Shown in pieces: positions 54,805-64,000 of a DNA stretch of 64,000 nt (position 1 is its first letter; every line of letters starts with the position of its first letter). Origin of the DNA: Botryosphaeria dothidea. Its lineage: Eukaryota; Ascomycota; Dothideomycetes; Botryosphaeriales; Botryosphaeriaceae. The notes beneath the pieces are model-generated. The model was not told where the DNA came from. It worked only from the letters and a program-made list of their open reading frames with translations, and ran no database searches. Both the position numbers and the translations under genes were made by a program. Where the stretch lies: assembly GCA_011503125.2 (NCBI GenBank), contig WWBZ02000082.1, positions 3,038,001 to 3,102,000 of the forward strand, in the 5' to 3' direction.

Positions 54805-56243
54805 TGGAACGGGTCGTCTAGGGGAGCGGCGAAGCGGCCCATGTTGCTGCCGGGCTGGTTGTTGCTGTTGTAGAAGGAGGCGCGCTCGCGGAGCGGCTGC
54901 GGGTTCGAGCCGCGCGCGACGAGGGGACTGGCGCCGTGCTGGTGGTGGGCGTAGCCGCCGCTGGGAGGAGTGCCGTTGGTGAAGTGCGTGCTCGGCTTCT
55001 TCAGGATGGCGTGCGGGCCGAAGGTGCTGGACAGGGTGTTGTTGTTGGATCCGGTACCAGCACGAGCAATGGCGTCGTCGCTGACGAGAGCCGATGACGA
55101 GGGCGACGCGCCGCTCATCCGCGCGAGAACGGCCTTGCTGGGGGTAGGCGTGGTATCCGGGTCGGCAGCGCCGCCCATCATCATGATCTGGGCCTGGGGC
55201 GTCACCTTCTTCCCGGCCTCGCTGACGCTCATCGTGGCAGGACTGCTCTCGACGGACGACCGATCCAAGCCCTGGCCGGGACGCGGCGGTAGTGGCTTGT
55301 CCGGGTTGCGCAGCACGAAGCGTAGGTCCCCTTGCAGCAGCAAGATCTCGTTCTGGACGACGAGCATGCGGGTCTGGAGCAGGCGGCGCTCTTCGGTGCA
55401 GCGGCGCAGCTCGCTCTTCAGCGCGGCGTTCTCCTCCTTGAGCTCCTGCTTCGCCTCCTTGGCCTCTTGCTTGAGGTCCTTGTACTCCTGCTTCAGGTCG
55501 CGGAAGTCCTGCTTGAGCTCCTGGTGCTCCCGCCGCAGGCGCTCGTGCTCATCGGTCTCGTCGGACAGGTTGCCCTGCACGGCGCCGAGGTTTTTGGACA
55601 TCTTCGCGATGAGTTCGGCCATGGTGCGGTTGATGCTGTTCTCCTGCAGCTCTTGGGCGAGCTGGTCGTCGGCAGCGTTGGTGCCGTTGGCTTGATCGCC
55701 TTGGTCGTGCGGGCTGGCGGGGCTACCGTTGGGGAAATCTTCGTCCATCTCGCCGAAGTCGTTGACTTCCTCGCGGTGGAGACTCATGTTGTTGGAAGCC
55801 GTGGTGAGATCTTCTTTACCGGAACGAGGGACTTGCGGGGTCAAAGGCCTGATGATCTGTGTCGTGCCGGCAAAGGCTGGTCCAGGTCCGTTCCTCGCCA
55901 GTGACTCTGACACTGCGCCGACGTCGTTGAAAGGCTCGAAGATCCTGTGGGATGGGCCTACGTCCGGCTCCGAGGTAATGTATGCAAACCTCCCGGGGGA
56001 TAACGTAAGTGAAGTGGAGTGTGATTCTTCGGAATCGGCACTGGAGTCCGACGCCAGGATAGGAGCTTGAACAGAGTTCGGGAATGTGAAATTAGCTGCG
56101 TTGGGATGGCGAGTGCGACGCAGCCTCGCAATAGTAGCGGCACTGAGTGGAATCCGATGTGGCTGGGAATGAAGATTAGGGTTTCCAGCGGCAAGCTGTG
56201 CGAAAGTGTGTGTGAATCCCTGAGGTGCCATGATGGACTTCAT
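53718..56243 (-). CDS. Coiled-coil protein with poly-serine tract (841 aa), function unknown
   Basis: Single long frame from ATG 56243 (MKSIMAPQGFTHTFAQLAAG), or from the Met at 56231. Order: a low-complexity N-terminus (1-200); a long coiled coil at about 205-320, with LKQ-heptads (RREHQELKQDFRDLKQEYKD and EAKQELKEENAALKSELRRC); a Pro/Ser/Gly-rich linker with a run of Ser encoded by a GAC/GTC repeat; then an Ala/Leu/Val-rich helical C-terminus (about 580-830), containing RVLARVERWADLYCGTIHTS and further helices. The C-terminus is GC-rich with biased codons, so its minus-strand mirror is also open. The helical half may be an armadillo-like or VHS-like fold. I cannot name a family; a scaffold role is only a guess from the coiled coil. 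Confidence 0.78.
54760..54804. repeat. GAC trinucleotide microsatellite coding poly-Ser
   Basis: Fifteen GAC units on the plus strand, read as TCG (Ser) codons in the minus-strand coiled-coil gene. Copy number is likely variable between strains. Confidence 0.9.
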
Positions 56244-57272
56244 AAGTGGTTAAACCTGTTTGTGACATGGGGTCAAACGCGGATTACTCACAAAGGTTGA
56301 CTTTGCACTGGTTACTATTGACGATGATGTAGAGTTTCTCCCTACCTTCTTGAGAGTACACGATGGAGGTGAGGCCGTTCCGCTGATTGAGGTGAGGACA
56401 CTCGAAGGTGAAGGTCGTAACCGATATCAAGGTGAGAGAAGCGATGCCGAGCGAGGATGATGAAACTCCCTGCGCTGTGGCGTGGAAGATCTTGCAACGG
56501 GCGCGTTACTCTGCCCCTATGGTGCTGTTGCGAGGTACGGTCGATTGCGAGTGTGCGTCGTTGACAATACGCGCGACGTCCAGATGCGAGCTCCGTCTGC
56601 ACGTCGAGCGCCTGGTTTATGAAGGTATTTTCAACTGGAAGTGCAGCTGTCGGTGGTAGCGACGAAGAGTGCAAAAGCTCTCTTTGCAGAGGTTGTTGCG
56701 TCACCTTGCTGCGGCGGACGCGGCCGATGAGAGTGCGTGCGCGGAGACCAGGCGCCCAAGATAGGACTGTGCAAACTCGTGGAGCCTGCGAGAGGAGAGT
56801 AAGGAAATGAGAAGGCAACGTCGGGCAAGTCGTGGCAAAGAAGATCTTGACCAGTTCACGGGCGACGTGGGTGGTGTGGAGAGGAAGGAAAGGGAGAGGA
56901 GCGCAGAGGGTGGTCGACTTTATGGACGCGTTGTGTGCGCAGTCGTGCACCGCACACGTGCCTAACCCAGAAGAGAAGGAACATCACTTGTGATAATGCA
57001 TACTCAAGTGAAGGCCGGCTGTCCTGCAGGTTCTACCGGCATGGCGATTGAAGTGATTTCCCCCAGGCACTGCGCCAGCTATGCCTGTCCGGACTTCTTT
57101 TGCGGCCGCTACAGGGAATTCGCTGATCAAAGCAGTATGACTGCTTGTAGTAATTACGTCGGATGTAGATTGGACCAATGAATTAGTAAAAATTAAATAC
57201 ATTTTCTTGAATTAAAAGTTGTACACGCATCTATAAACTTTTTGTAGTACGATTGAAACGGAAAGACACCGA
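56244..57272. other. Promoter/leader of the coiled-coil gene
   Basis: A minus-strand frame at 56342-56950 is open but reads like leader sequence. From about 57170 on the sequence is AT-rich. No gene supported. Confidence 0.4.
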
Positions 57273-57557
57273 TTAGTCAACGTATCCCTGAAGCAGGTGG
57301 CAAATGGATCTAAGATATATCAACAGGCAAACAGAAAAACTTAAGTCAAAGTAGACAGAGGGGAAGGGACTCGGATTTTCAAATAAAGTCCTGGAAATGA
57401 CGTCATCTGCCAGCTGGTCAGCGGAGGTAACGGGTAAATTTTCAGAAGCAGTCGGTAACGCGATCACTTCCGGTAGATCAGGATTAGACGGTGGGGTGTA
57501 GACAGTCGTTAAATGGCTCGGGTAGTCGCTGATGGGTTCCAATTCGATGAATAGCAT
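57273..57557 (-). CDS. Possible small protein (94 aa), low confidence
   Basis: Frame from ATG 57557 (MLFIELEPISDYPSHLTTVY) with balanced composition (TPPSNPDLPEVIALPTASEN) and a hydrophobic C-terminal end (FDLSFSVCLLIYLRSICHLL) that could be a tail anchor. No family, no clear promoter, and in an AT-rich patch, so chance is possible. It could also be a 3' exon of something larger. Confidence 0.3.
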   Translation of the reverse strand: MLFIELEPISDYPSHLTTVYTPPSNPDLPEVIALPTASENLPVTSADQLADDVISRTLFENPSPFPSVYFDLSFSVCLLIYLRSICHLLQGYVD

Positions 57558-57807
57558 GGAGCTTAGGTGTTCAGGCGAAGCGTCTGTTAGAGGGAAATCG
57601 AATTAGAGCACAGAGAAGCATGACATGGACGAGAATCAGTATTTTGCCCTCAGCTTGTTGCGCCACGCATGAGCAATGGCTAGCAGCTTGAGAGAATGCT
57701 ATCAACAAGAAACTGGGGAAGCCGCTATCCAGGAAAGACACATACCCACCGAAACTCCCATATGAATTTTGAACCCACCCAAAAAATGGTTTGCTGGTAG
57801 TTTTGCC

Positions 57808-59769
57808 TCAAATAGCCTTGGAGAAGAGACTGCGATACACCGCATCGACAACAGGCTGAGCAGTGATCTGGCGGCCGCCGAAGAACCTGCCATTGAGGCC
57901 TTTGATGGCGTTCTCACCGCCCTGGACGGTGTCGAACTTGACGTAAATATCACCCTGGGTGTTCGGATCTAGAGCAATGTGAACGACCGTGCCATACTTC
58001 GCCTGGCACTCTTCCTTGACGTCATCCTCGAGCTCCTTCATCCAAGCCTCGCCTTCTTCCCTGTTGATGTGTCAGCCTCAGCCCAAAAATGGTGGATGCG
58101 GGGGGAGACTTACTCGGTGGGGTCAAACATGTTCTTAAGCACAACGCAACGGCTGGCTTGGTTGACGCTGACTGGGAGAGGGCGAGCGGCCTGAACAACG
58201 GGTTTGATGATCTTCTGCTTGTCGGCACCATTGGTATCAGCAGGTTCGTCAGTACGTGCAAGCTTCCTCATGAGAGCATCTCTGCTGTAATTGTTGAAGT
58301 TCACGCCGGCAACATCAGTGTCGTCGAGAGCGCTAGCGCCGCCAGCACCCTTATCGTTATCACGACCGCCAGCGCGGTCAAAGGTACCACCAGAGCCTCC
58401 GGCGTGGGCACCACGGCCACCGGAACCGGAGAAAGCTGAACCCTGGAAGTTGGGTTGGCCTTGGCCGTTGAAGCGTTGCAGAAGATTGGCAGTGGACTCG
58501 GGAGTGAACTTATCGTTGCCCAAACCGACGCGGATCGGGCGTCCAGCCAAGTCAAAGCCATTCATCTTCTCAAGTGCCTCTTTAGCTTGGGCGGGGTCGC
58601 GGAACCTATGCATGTCAGCCGTGTTCTGATCAAGGACGAGTGCCCAACTTACTGGACAAAGCCATAGCCACGGCTGCGACCGCCCTCTTCCTTCTGCAGC
58701 TGAACGAACTCCAACTCCCCGAAGGGCTCAAACACATTCTGCAAGTCGCTCTCAGTGATACTGAAGTGAATGTTGCCGACATACAACCTGTGGAAGGGTA
58801 CGCCATTGTTGTTGCCATTGTTTCCATCTCCGGTGCGGGCTTGACGGTTCTTCTCGGCTTCCGTGAGCTGGGCGATGATGGGAATACCCATTAGCTTCTG
58901 GCCGGTGAGCTGAATGGCTGCAGGGACAGACTCCTCGTTCTTGAACTCGACGTATCCGACTCTGTAGGTACGTGTCAGTGAAGAATTGTTGGATTGGTGC
59001 TGGAGTGTACACACCCCTTGGAGCGGCCGCTGACACGATCCTTCACAATTTGCGCCTCCTTGACGGGGCCGACCTTCTCAAAGAAAGCAATTAGATCCTT
59101 GGTCCTCAAACGAGCTGCAAGTTGCTGGACAAAGACGGTACGACGGTCACGCTCATCCTCGGTCAGGGGAGGGCTGGAGGAACGCTTGGCGGAGGGGGAG
59201 CGTCGGGGGCGTCCACCGCGTCCCGCATGGCCGCGTTCCCTTTCACGGTCACGGCCGCGGTCGCGGTCCCGTTCACGGTCGCGTTCGCGTTCACGGTCAT
59301 CGTCGCGGCGGCCAGGGCGGCCGGAGGGGCGGTAGTGCCTATCATCGTCAGGGTAGGGCGAGCGGGATCTAGAGCGGGCACGGCCGCTGCCACGGTAGTA
59401 GTCGCCGCCGGAGCGGTAGCTGTCGTCACGGTCAATCGAGTCTCGGGCACGGCGGTGACGCCTCTCGGAATCGCGGCTCCTGCTGCGGCGTCTGCTCCTC
59501 AGGCTGCCGGTAGCGCTGCCCCTGTCGCTGCGCGGGCTGCGCATCTCAACATCGTCATCCAGATCGCGGCGGGGGCGATCGCGGCTGCGATCACGGCGCT
59601 TGCGATCACGTTCGCGGGAACCATCTCTGGCGCGGTCGCGCTCGCGGCGCTCGCTTCTCTCGTTCTTCAGGCGGTCATCGTTGTCAGTGGAGCGGGGCGT
59701 GTCTCTGGACTCGGCCGCGCTGGCGTTGGCTGTGGAGTCAAGGAGAGCCTCAACGTCTAGACCTGACAT
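57808..59769 (-). CDS. rsd1: RNA-binding splicing factor, RBM39/CAPER-alpha orthologue (S. pombe Rsd1 type)
   Basis: Nuclear splicing factor acting with U2AF and SF3b at the 3' splice site. Exons are 59015-59769, 58653-58961, 58114-58605 and 57808-58060 (introns 47-53 bases); 602 aa. Order: short N-terminus ([12 protein letters not shown]); an RS/RE/RD-rich domain (about 30-205); RRM1 (about 212-285) with RNP2 [10 protein letters not shown] and RNP1 SKGVGYVEF across intron 1; RRM2 (about 308-385) with [17 protein letters not shown] and RGYGFVQF across intron 2; a Gly/Asn-rich linker; and a C-terminal UHM-type RRM3 (about 505-600) with [19 protein letters not shown] and RFFGGRQI. This domain order is diagnostic. 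The UHM would bind tryptophan ligand motifs in SF3b1 or U2AF65. The RS domain strand mirror explains a long open frame on the plus strand. Confidence 0.94.
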
Positions 59770-60380
59770 GGCGGAGTTGGAACGCTGTCAAGCTAAACGT
59801 GCGGAGTGAGGAAGATCACTGAGGGTGCGGCGGTTAGCTGGCGAAGGTAGTCGGGGGGCGTCGAGGCACGGAGCGAGCGCACCCTGTAACTGTGACTAGC
59901 TCGCGGGGGTGCTGCGGGGAGCGGTGTTCACAGAAGCTGTAGAAGTAGTAGAAAGGCCGACGGAAGAATGGCAGGCTCAAGCACGAACTCGCAAGACCAG
60001 GATTGTGCCGCCGAGGAGGATTGTGGAGTGGCTGGCCGACGCAGAGGCGGAAGCAGAACCTCGCCAAACTTTAATCTGCGCGTCACGTGCCTGCGTCGCG
60101 TCACTCGCCCACGCCCTCCCCCGGCCGATCCCGCAGCGATCGCCTGCACACACCACCTGCATCATGCCACAGCGACGGTGGTAAGGGGGCTCCCAGAGCA
60201 ATTAATATTAGGTGTATCTGGATTGTGCGGCGTAAGAACGTGATCGTAAGACATGCAAGCAACCCAAAATTCCTCAAATGCACCCCGCTCGCTGTTTGCA
60301 GCAACGCCTTCCCCGTGCATCCGTCATTACAAGTATGGTACAGCAGCCATATGCACAGCCCGACGCATCCCTGCGCCATT
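59770..60380. other. Intergenic: RBM39 promoter and SCS7 3' end
   Basis: No gene seen. Short GC-rich frames occur on both strands without protein character. Confidence 0.45.
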
Positions 60381-61658
60381 CTACGCCGTCTTGACCACCT
60401 TCGGCGGCGGGAGCGTGAGCTCCGTGTTGAACACACGGTCCCAGAACTTGCTCGTGACGCCGAACCCGTTCTGGTAGTCGGCGAAGTGGTGCTCCAGGTG
60501 ATACTTCTTGAGCTCGCGGTAGTACGCCGGAAGACTGCCGCGCGATTAGCTAATGGAATCAGCGCATGGATGGGGCATACGCACTTGCGGTGATGGAGGA
60601 AGTAGTGGGTCAGGTCATAACAGATGTAGCCGAAGATGCCGCCGCAGAAAACGGCAGTTGCGGCATACCAGTTGTAGAAGAATACCGCATGCGCCAGCTT
60701 CCAGAAAGGGGACGCAAGGACCAGGAAGAGAGTCGGCGGCATCACAAGACGGTACTTGTCCATGGGCAGGTAGTGATGGATGCCATGGAGCAGGAAATGG
60801 AGCGTGATGCCGACGCGGTTGTCGGGCAAATATCTGTGATTACTATTCAGTAAAAAGAACAACATATTGTGCCTGGGAGTCCGCTTACTCGTCTAGATGG
60901 AATAGGAAGCGATGCAGGATGTATTCAACCAGCGTCCAGATGCAGAGGCCTCCAACGAAGTACAGGCCGAGGTGAATGAAAGGGAGTTCCTGGCTGGCCA
61001 AATAGGTTCCGTAGCTGACGGGAGGAAGCCAGACCGTAGGCACCACCCACCAGGCAGTCAAGCTCAGAGGCTCCAGGAAGTTTCCAAACAAGGGCGCCGA
61101 CTTTCCTCCCTTGTAGTGTCTGGGACGGTGGACCTGCTCCAGATAGAAGGCCTTGGAGAAGCCACCGAACCAGACCTGCGGAAGCAGCGGCTTGCTAAGG
61201 TCGAGGAACTTGTGCGTCTTGTAGTCGGAAGTAACGTCTGTTTCCTTGTTTAGGTCCTCGGCGGAGGACATTCCCGTAGCAGCAAAGACGTATTGCGCTC
61301 CTCCATTGGCTTTCAACTCCTGCAGGCCTTCCTCGGTCGGCGGAAGCGGCACGATGTTGTCGGGGTGGGAGCTCTTGGTGGCAGCATCCAGCACCTTCTC
61401 GTTGGCGACAAAGCCGACGAGATGCTCGTCGAGGATCTCGTAGGCCGAGTCGGAGTGCCTGTGGGAGATCTCGTCCTCCAGAATGTCCTTCACATCCTTG
61501 CCGGCGTATTCCAGGACCAGATCGCCGCCACCGGGGTGATCTTCGACGAACTCGGTGATGTCGTAGACCTTGGAGCCGATAGTGACATAGCAGGACTCGG
61601 CGGAGTTGTGGGCCTGGACTTCGGCCTGGGTAATGGTTGGGAGGGTGCGGCCGGGCAT
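60381..61658 (-). CDS. SCS7: Sphingolipid fatty-acid 2-hydroxylase (Scs7/FA2H)
   Basis: ER di-iron enzyme that hydroxylates the alpha carbon of very-long-chain fatty acids in ceramides. Exons are 60889-61658, 60585-60833 and 60381-60534 (introns 55 and 50 bases); 390 aa, as expected. The N-terminal cytochrome b5 domain holds FVEDHPGGGDLVLEYAGKDV (about 37-56), with the first heme His in HPGG and the second in the SHRHSDSAY segment. Membrane helices follow (WWVVPTVWLPPVSYGTYLAS; LGLYFVGGLCIWTLVEYILH). The catalytic His clusters are YILHRFLFHLDE, LHFLLHGIHHYLPMD, HYFLHHRN and YHLEHHFADYQNGFG, all intact. The end is PPKVVKTA. The start is ATG 61658 (MPGRTLPTITQAEVQAHNSA). Confidence 0.96.
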
Positions 61659-63016
61659 GGCGTCGGCGATGCGCAGCGGAGCGTCGCGTGGGTGTAGAGT
61701 CTAAAGCGGAGGACAGGCGGCGGCGGTCGGAGCAACCACAAAGGAGCGCAGAGAACAAAACGCGAGGCGACGCGCCTAGAGAGATTTTATCAGTGTTTAC
61801 TTCTCCTGAGGAGTGGTGGCGACGGACCGGGTCGGAAATGAAAAAGTACGCCCAGGTAGTCCATCGGGGAGCGATCGGAGCCGGCGCTGCCAAAGACCCT
61901 GCGACGGTCTGGAGACCCTCGTCTGATACTGGCGCCAATTCCTACCGCACCCAACCGCTCTGCCGCAGCCCGCCTCTCGCAGCCAATCTCACTCGGCATC
62001 TTTCACATCTCTCTGCCTGCCGCCCGCTGCCGAGCGCGTCATCGACTGCTTCTTCTCGCCAACCCCAGCATCCCGCACTGTTCACCGCCTTTCGAAGACA
62101 ACGCTTTGGTGTGGATCTGAGATCAGCATCACGCATTTCCATCCTTCAACTGACTTGTCCCGCTAAATCCGTGCCTTCTGCCGTTTCTCGTTTACTCGGC
62201 TGCCTGCCGGATCGGTTTCTGTATCGTGGGCTTCGGCGTGCGCTGAGGATCCTGTCAAGGGTGATCAAATTAATTTTTGCCCAATCAGGAAATTTGTCTC
62301 TGCGAACATTCTCACCCCCTTCTCACCTCACTCCACACAATTCTTTTGCTACTGTCCAATTTACCGTCCAAAAAGTAAATGATGTTCAACGTGAAATTTC
62401 CTCCTCAATCCTGTTTTCTCGTTGCTCGGTTTCCCAGACAATTCTGGGCCCTGGAAAGATGACCACAAGCATGAATGTTTCAACTCTGCAGCTTTTTGGG
62501 GTTTCTTGAACACCAAGAAGAGGAGGTCTGCTTGGTTTGCAAATGTAACATACCACAGCGAACCTCTCGCCGAACTCTGGGCGTGATGATTCACCACCCT
62601 CTCTTTACCATCTAGTTATTGTCACACTGTACTCATCAAACTAGTCCACATGACGTTGTTATTTGCTTGGTTGAAGCGTTCGCCAGAATTGACGGAAAGA
62701 TTTTAAAAAACCATATCGGACGAATGCTTCAACTCTCCATAAGTACTACCGTCATCTGGGGGACAGAAAACCGGTAGAAGAAGTGACACTTTCAAACTCT
62801 CCTCGTGAGGCTTTATGGGTCTTTGTAGCACACAGTTGCCTCAGTGAGATCTTTCACTTCAGATCTCTCGCTGAGGATCGCTTTCTAGATCTTCCCACCA
62901 GGCACCACGTGCAGGTCCAGCGTCCAACGTACTCCAACAGCCACCTCTCTGTCATCAAACTTCAACAACTGACCTTAACATCACTGCTACCTTAACAGCC
63001 TTGCAGACTCCCGCCG
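61659..63016. other. Divergent promoter region
   Basis: Between SCS7 (minus) and the gene starting at 63017 (plus). A plus-strand frame at 61637-62509 overlaps the SCS7 start and lacks domains. The sequence from 62300 is AT-richer. No gene supported. Confidence 0.45.
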
Positions 63017-64000
63017 ATGGGTCCGCCGAAGGAAAAGAGGAAGAAGCGCCGCGGCGCCCTTGACTGGATCCCAAAGCCACCGCGCCTGCCCTCCCTCTCA
63101 CCCGACATCGAAGTTGGTCCTGACGGCCGCGCTCTCGTAGACACCCGGAATGGCATCGACGAGGTCTACTTCCTCTCCTGCAACCCATACAGCACTAACA
63201 GAAAACTCTTCGGCGCCAAATTCAACAACGACGAAATCGAAGACTACATCGACCAGTTCAACCGCGCAAGATCCAAGTTCCAGCCCCCGATTGAACCAAA
63301 GCAAGAGGGTGGCGGACAAGACACTGAGGTGAAGACCCTCGACCACCACAACGAGGACGATGACCGTCGCGACATCTTCGAGTCCCAAGCCCACACCTGG
63401 CACGCCGTCCTCAAGCGCCGCGAGCGCGCCGCGTTCCAGCAGACCACAAACCCCTTCACGCACCACCTCACCAACATCGCTCCCTGGCACGAGAGCCTCC
63501 GCATCACCGGCACCATCCGCAAGATCATCCGCAGCTTAGCAGGCAAGCACAAACCCCCCCCGCACAGAAAACAAACACTGACCAGCCAACCCAAACAGCA
63601 CCCTCCCTCTTCATCCTCCGCAACGCCAGCAACGCGCCCCCACAACCCATCATCCACTGCGCCCACCCGCACTGCCCGCTCCCATCCCACTCCATCTCCG
63701 CCGCCCGCACGCCCTACCTCAGCCTCGAAAGCGTCGCGCCGCGCGCCGTCCCCGCCCTGCACGCCACGCCGGGCATCCAAGTCGCCGACGACGTCCGCAT
63801 CCCCGTCTACATGCGGCCCGGCAAACCCGCCAACGACGCCTCCCCCTGCGTCCCCGCCTGGCCCGCCGTCAACTCAGCGAATGAAGAGGGAGAAGGCGAA
63901 GAGCATGCGGGAAGTGAGCGCGTCCACCTCTCCCTCTGCATCCCCTGCCTGCGCGACCTCCACGCCGGCACCGCCGCCGCGCCGCCCGGCAACACCTCGA
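63017..64000 (+). CDS. Unknown protein, 5' part, runs off the right edge
   Basis: Start ATG 63017 (CCGCCGATGG; MGPPKEKRKKRRGALDWIPK). Exon 1 is 63017-63542; the intron 63543-63598 has a GC donor (G|GCAAGC), a CACTGACC branch site and an AACAG acceptor; exon 2 begins at 63599 and is open to the window end. Notable stretches: a basic N-terminus (KEKRKKRR), possibly nuclear; EVYFLSCNPYSTNRKLFGAK; AHTWHAVLKRRERAAFQQTT; after the intron PSLFILRNASNAPPQPIIHC, AHPHCPLPSHS and later LCIPCLRDLH, where spaced Cys/His pairs could bind metal. No family recognised. The intron is needed, because the unspliced frame is interrupted before the Cys/His part. Confidence 0.7.
   Translation, partial: MGPPKEKRKKRRGALDWIPKPPRLPSLSPDIEVGPDGRALVDTRNGIDEVYFLSCNPYSTNRKLFGAKFNNDEIEDYIDQFNRARSKFQPPIEPKQEGGGQDTEVKTLDHHNEDDDRRDIFESQAHTWHAVLKRRERAAFQQTTNPFTHHLTNIAPWHESLRITGTIRKIIRSLAGKHKPPPHRKQTLTSQPKQHPPSSSSATPATRPHNPSSTAPTRTARSHPTPSPPPARPTSASKASRRAPSPPCTPRRASKSPTTSASPSTCGPANPPTTPPPASPPGPPSTQRMKREKAKSMREVSASTSPSASPACATSTPAPPPRRPATPR

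Overview
The window is nuclear DNA of a filamentous ascomycete (Pezizomycotina; a dothideomycete or black-yeast relative is my guess, not shown). The evidence is genes split by short GT-AG introns of about 47-110 nt with CTNAC-like branch points, both strands used about equally, long CT-rich leaders, no operons, and clear orthologues of fungal housekeeping genes (importin beta, prefoldin 4, Hsp104, RBM39/Rsd1, Scs7, a mitochondrial PP2C).

Layout. 1-933: N-terminal half of a ferric/cupric reductase (minus, runs off the left edge). 934-5663: no supportable gene. 5.6-15.4 kb: an unusual stretch of very small, intron-containing, unrecognised genes or gene relics (about 45-180 codons), several with TATA boxes, plus a truncated fructosamine-kinase-like fragment and a degenerate tandem duplication. 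15.5-26.1 kb: secreted GMC oxidoreductase, a DUF7730/F-box-like protein, a GABA/choline-type amino-acid permease and an MFS (DHA1-type) exporter, all on the minus strand. 27.0-29.6 kb: prefoldin subunit 4 and a membrane-anchored kinase-like protein. 31.6-41.1 kb (plus strand): a single-pass membrane protein with a PPPY tail motif, a C-terminal PHD-finger protein, and HSP104 preceded by a heat-shock element. 42.4-61.7 kb (minus strand): AA11-like copper monooxygenase, importin beta (KAP95), a Ptc6-like mitochondrial PP2C, a coiled-coil poly-serine protein, the splicing factor RBM39/Rsd1 and the sphingolipid fatty-acid 2-hydroxylase SCS7. 63.0 kb to the end: 5' part of an unknown gene with a GC-AG intron.

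How they fit together. The genes are mostly independent transcription units. Transport and secreted oxidation (FRE, GMC, permease, MFS, LPMO) are interspersed with core proteostasis (HSP104, prefoldin), nuclear import, RNA processing and lipid hydroxylation. I see no convincing biosynthetic cluster, CRISPR array, tRNA, rRNA or intact transposon.

Sequence quality matters here. HSP104 keeps high family similarity in all parts but is broken by about 15 single-base indels, nearly all one extra base, mostly in short homopolymers. The same signature occurs in FRE, KAP95 and a 12-kb small gene. I read this as insertion-biased sequencing error, so small genes in the first 15 kb may look more broken than they are.
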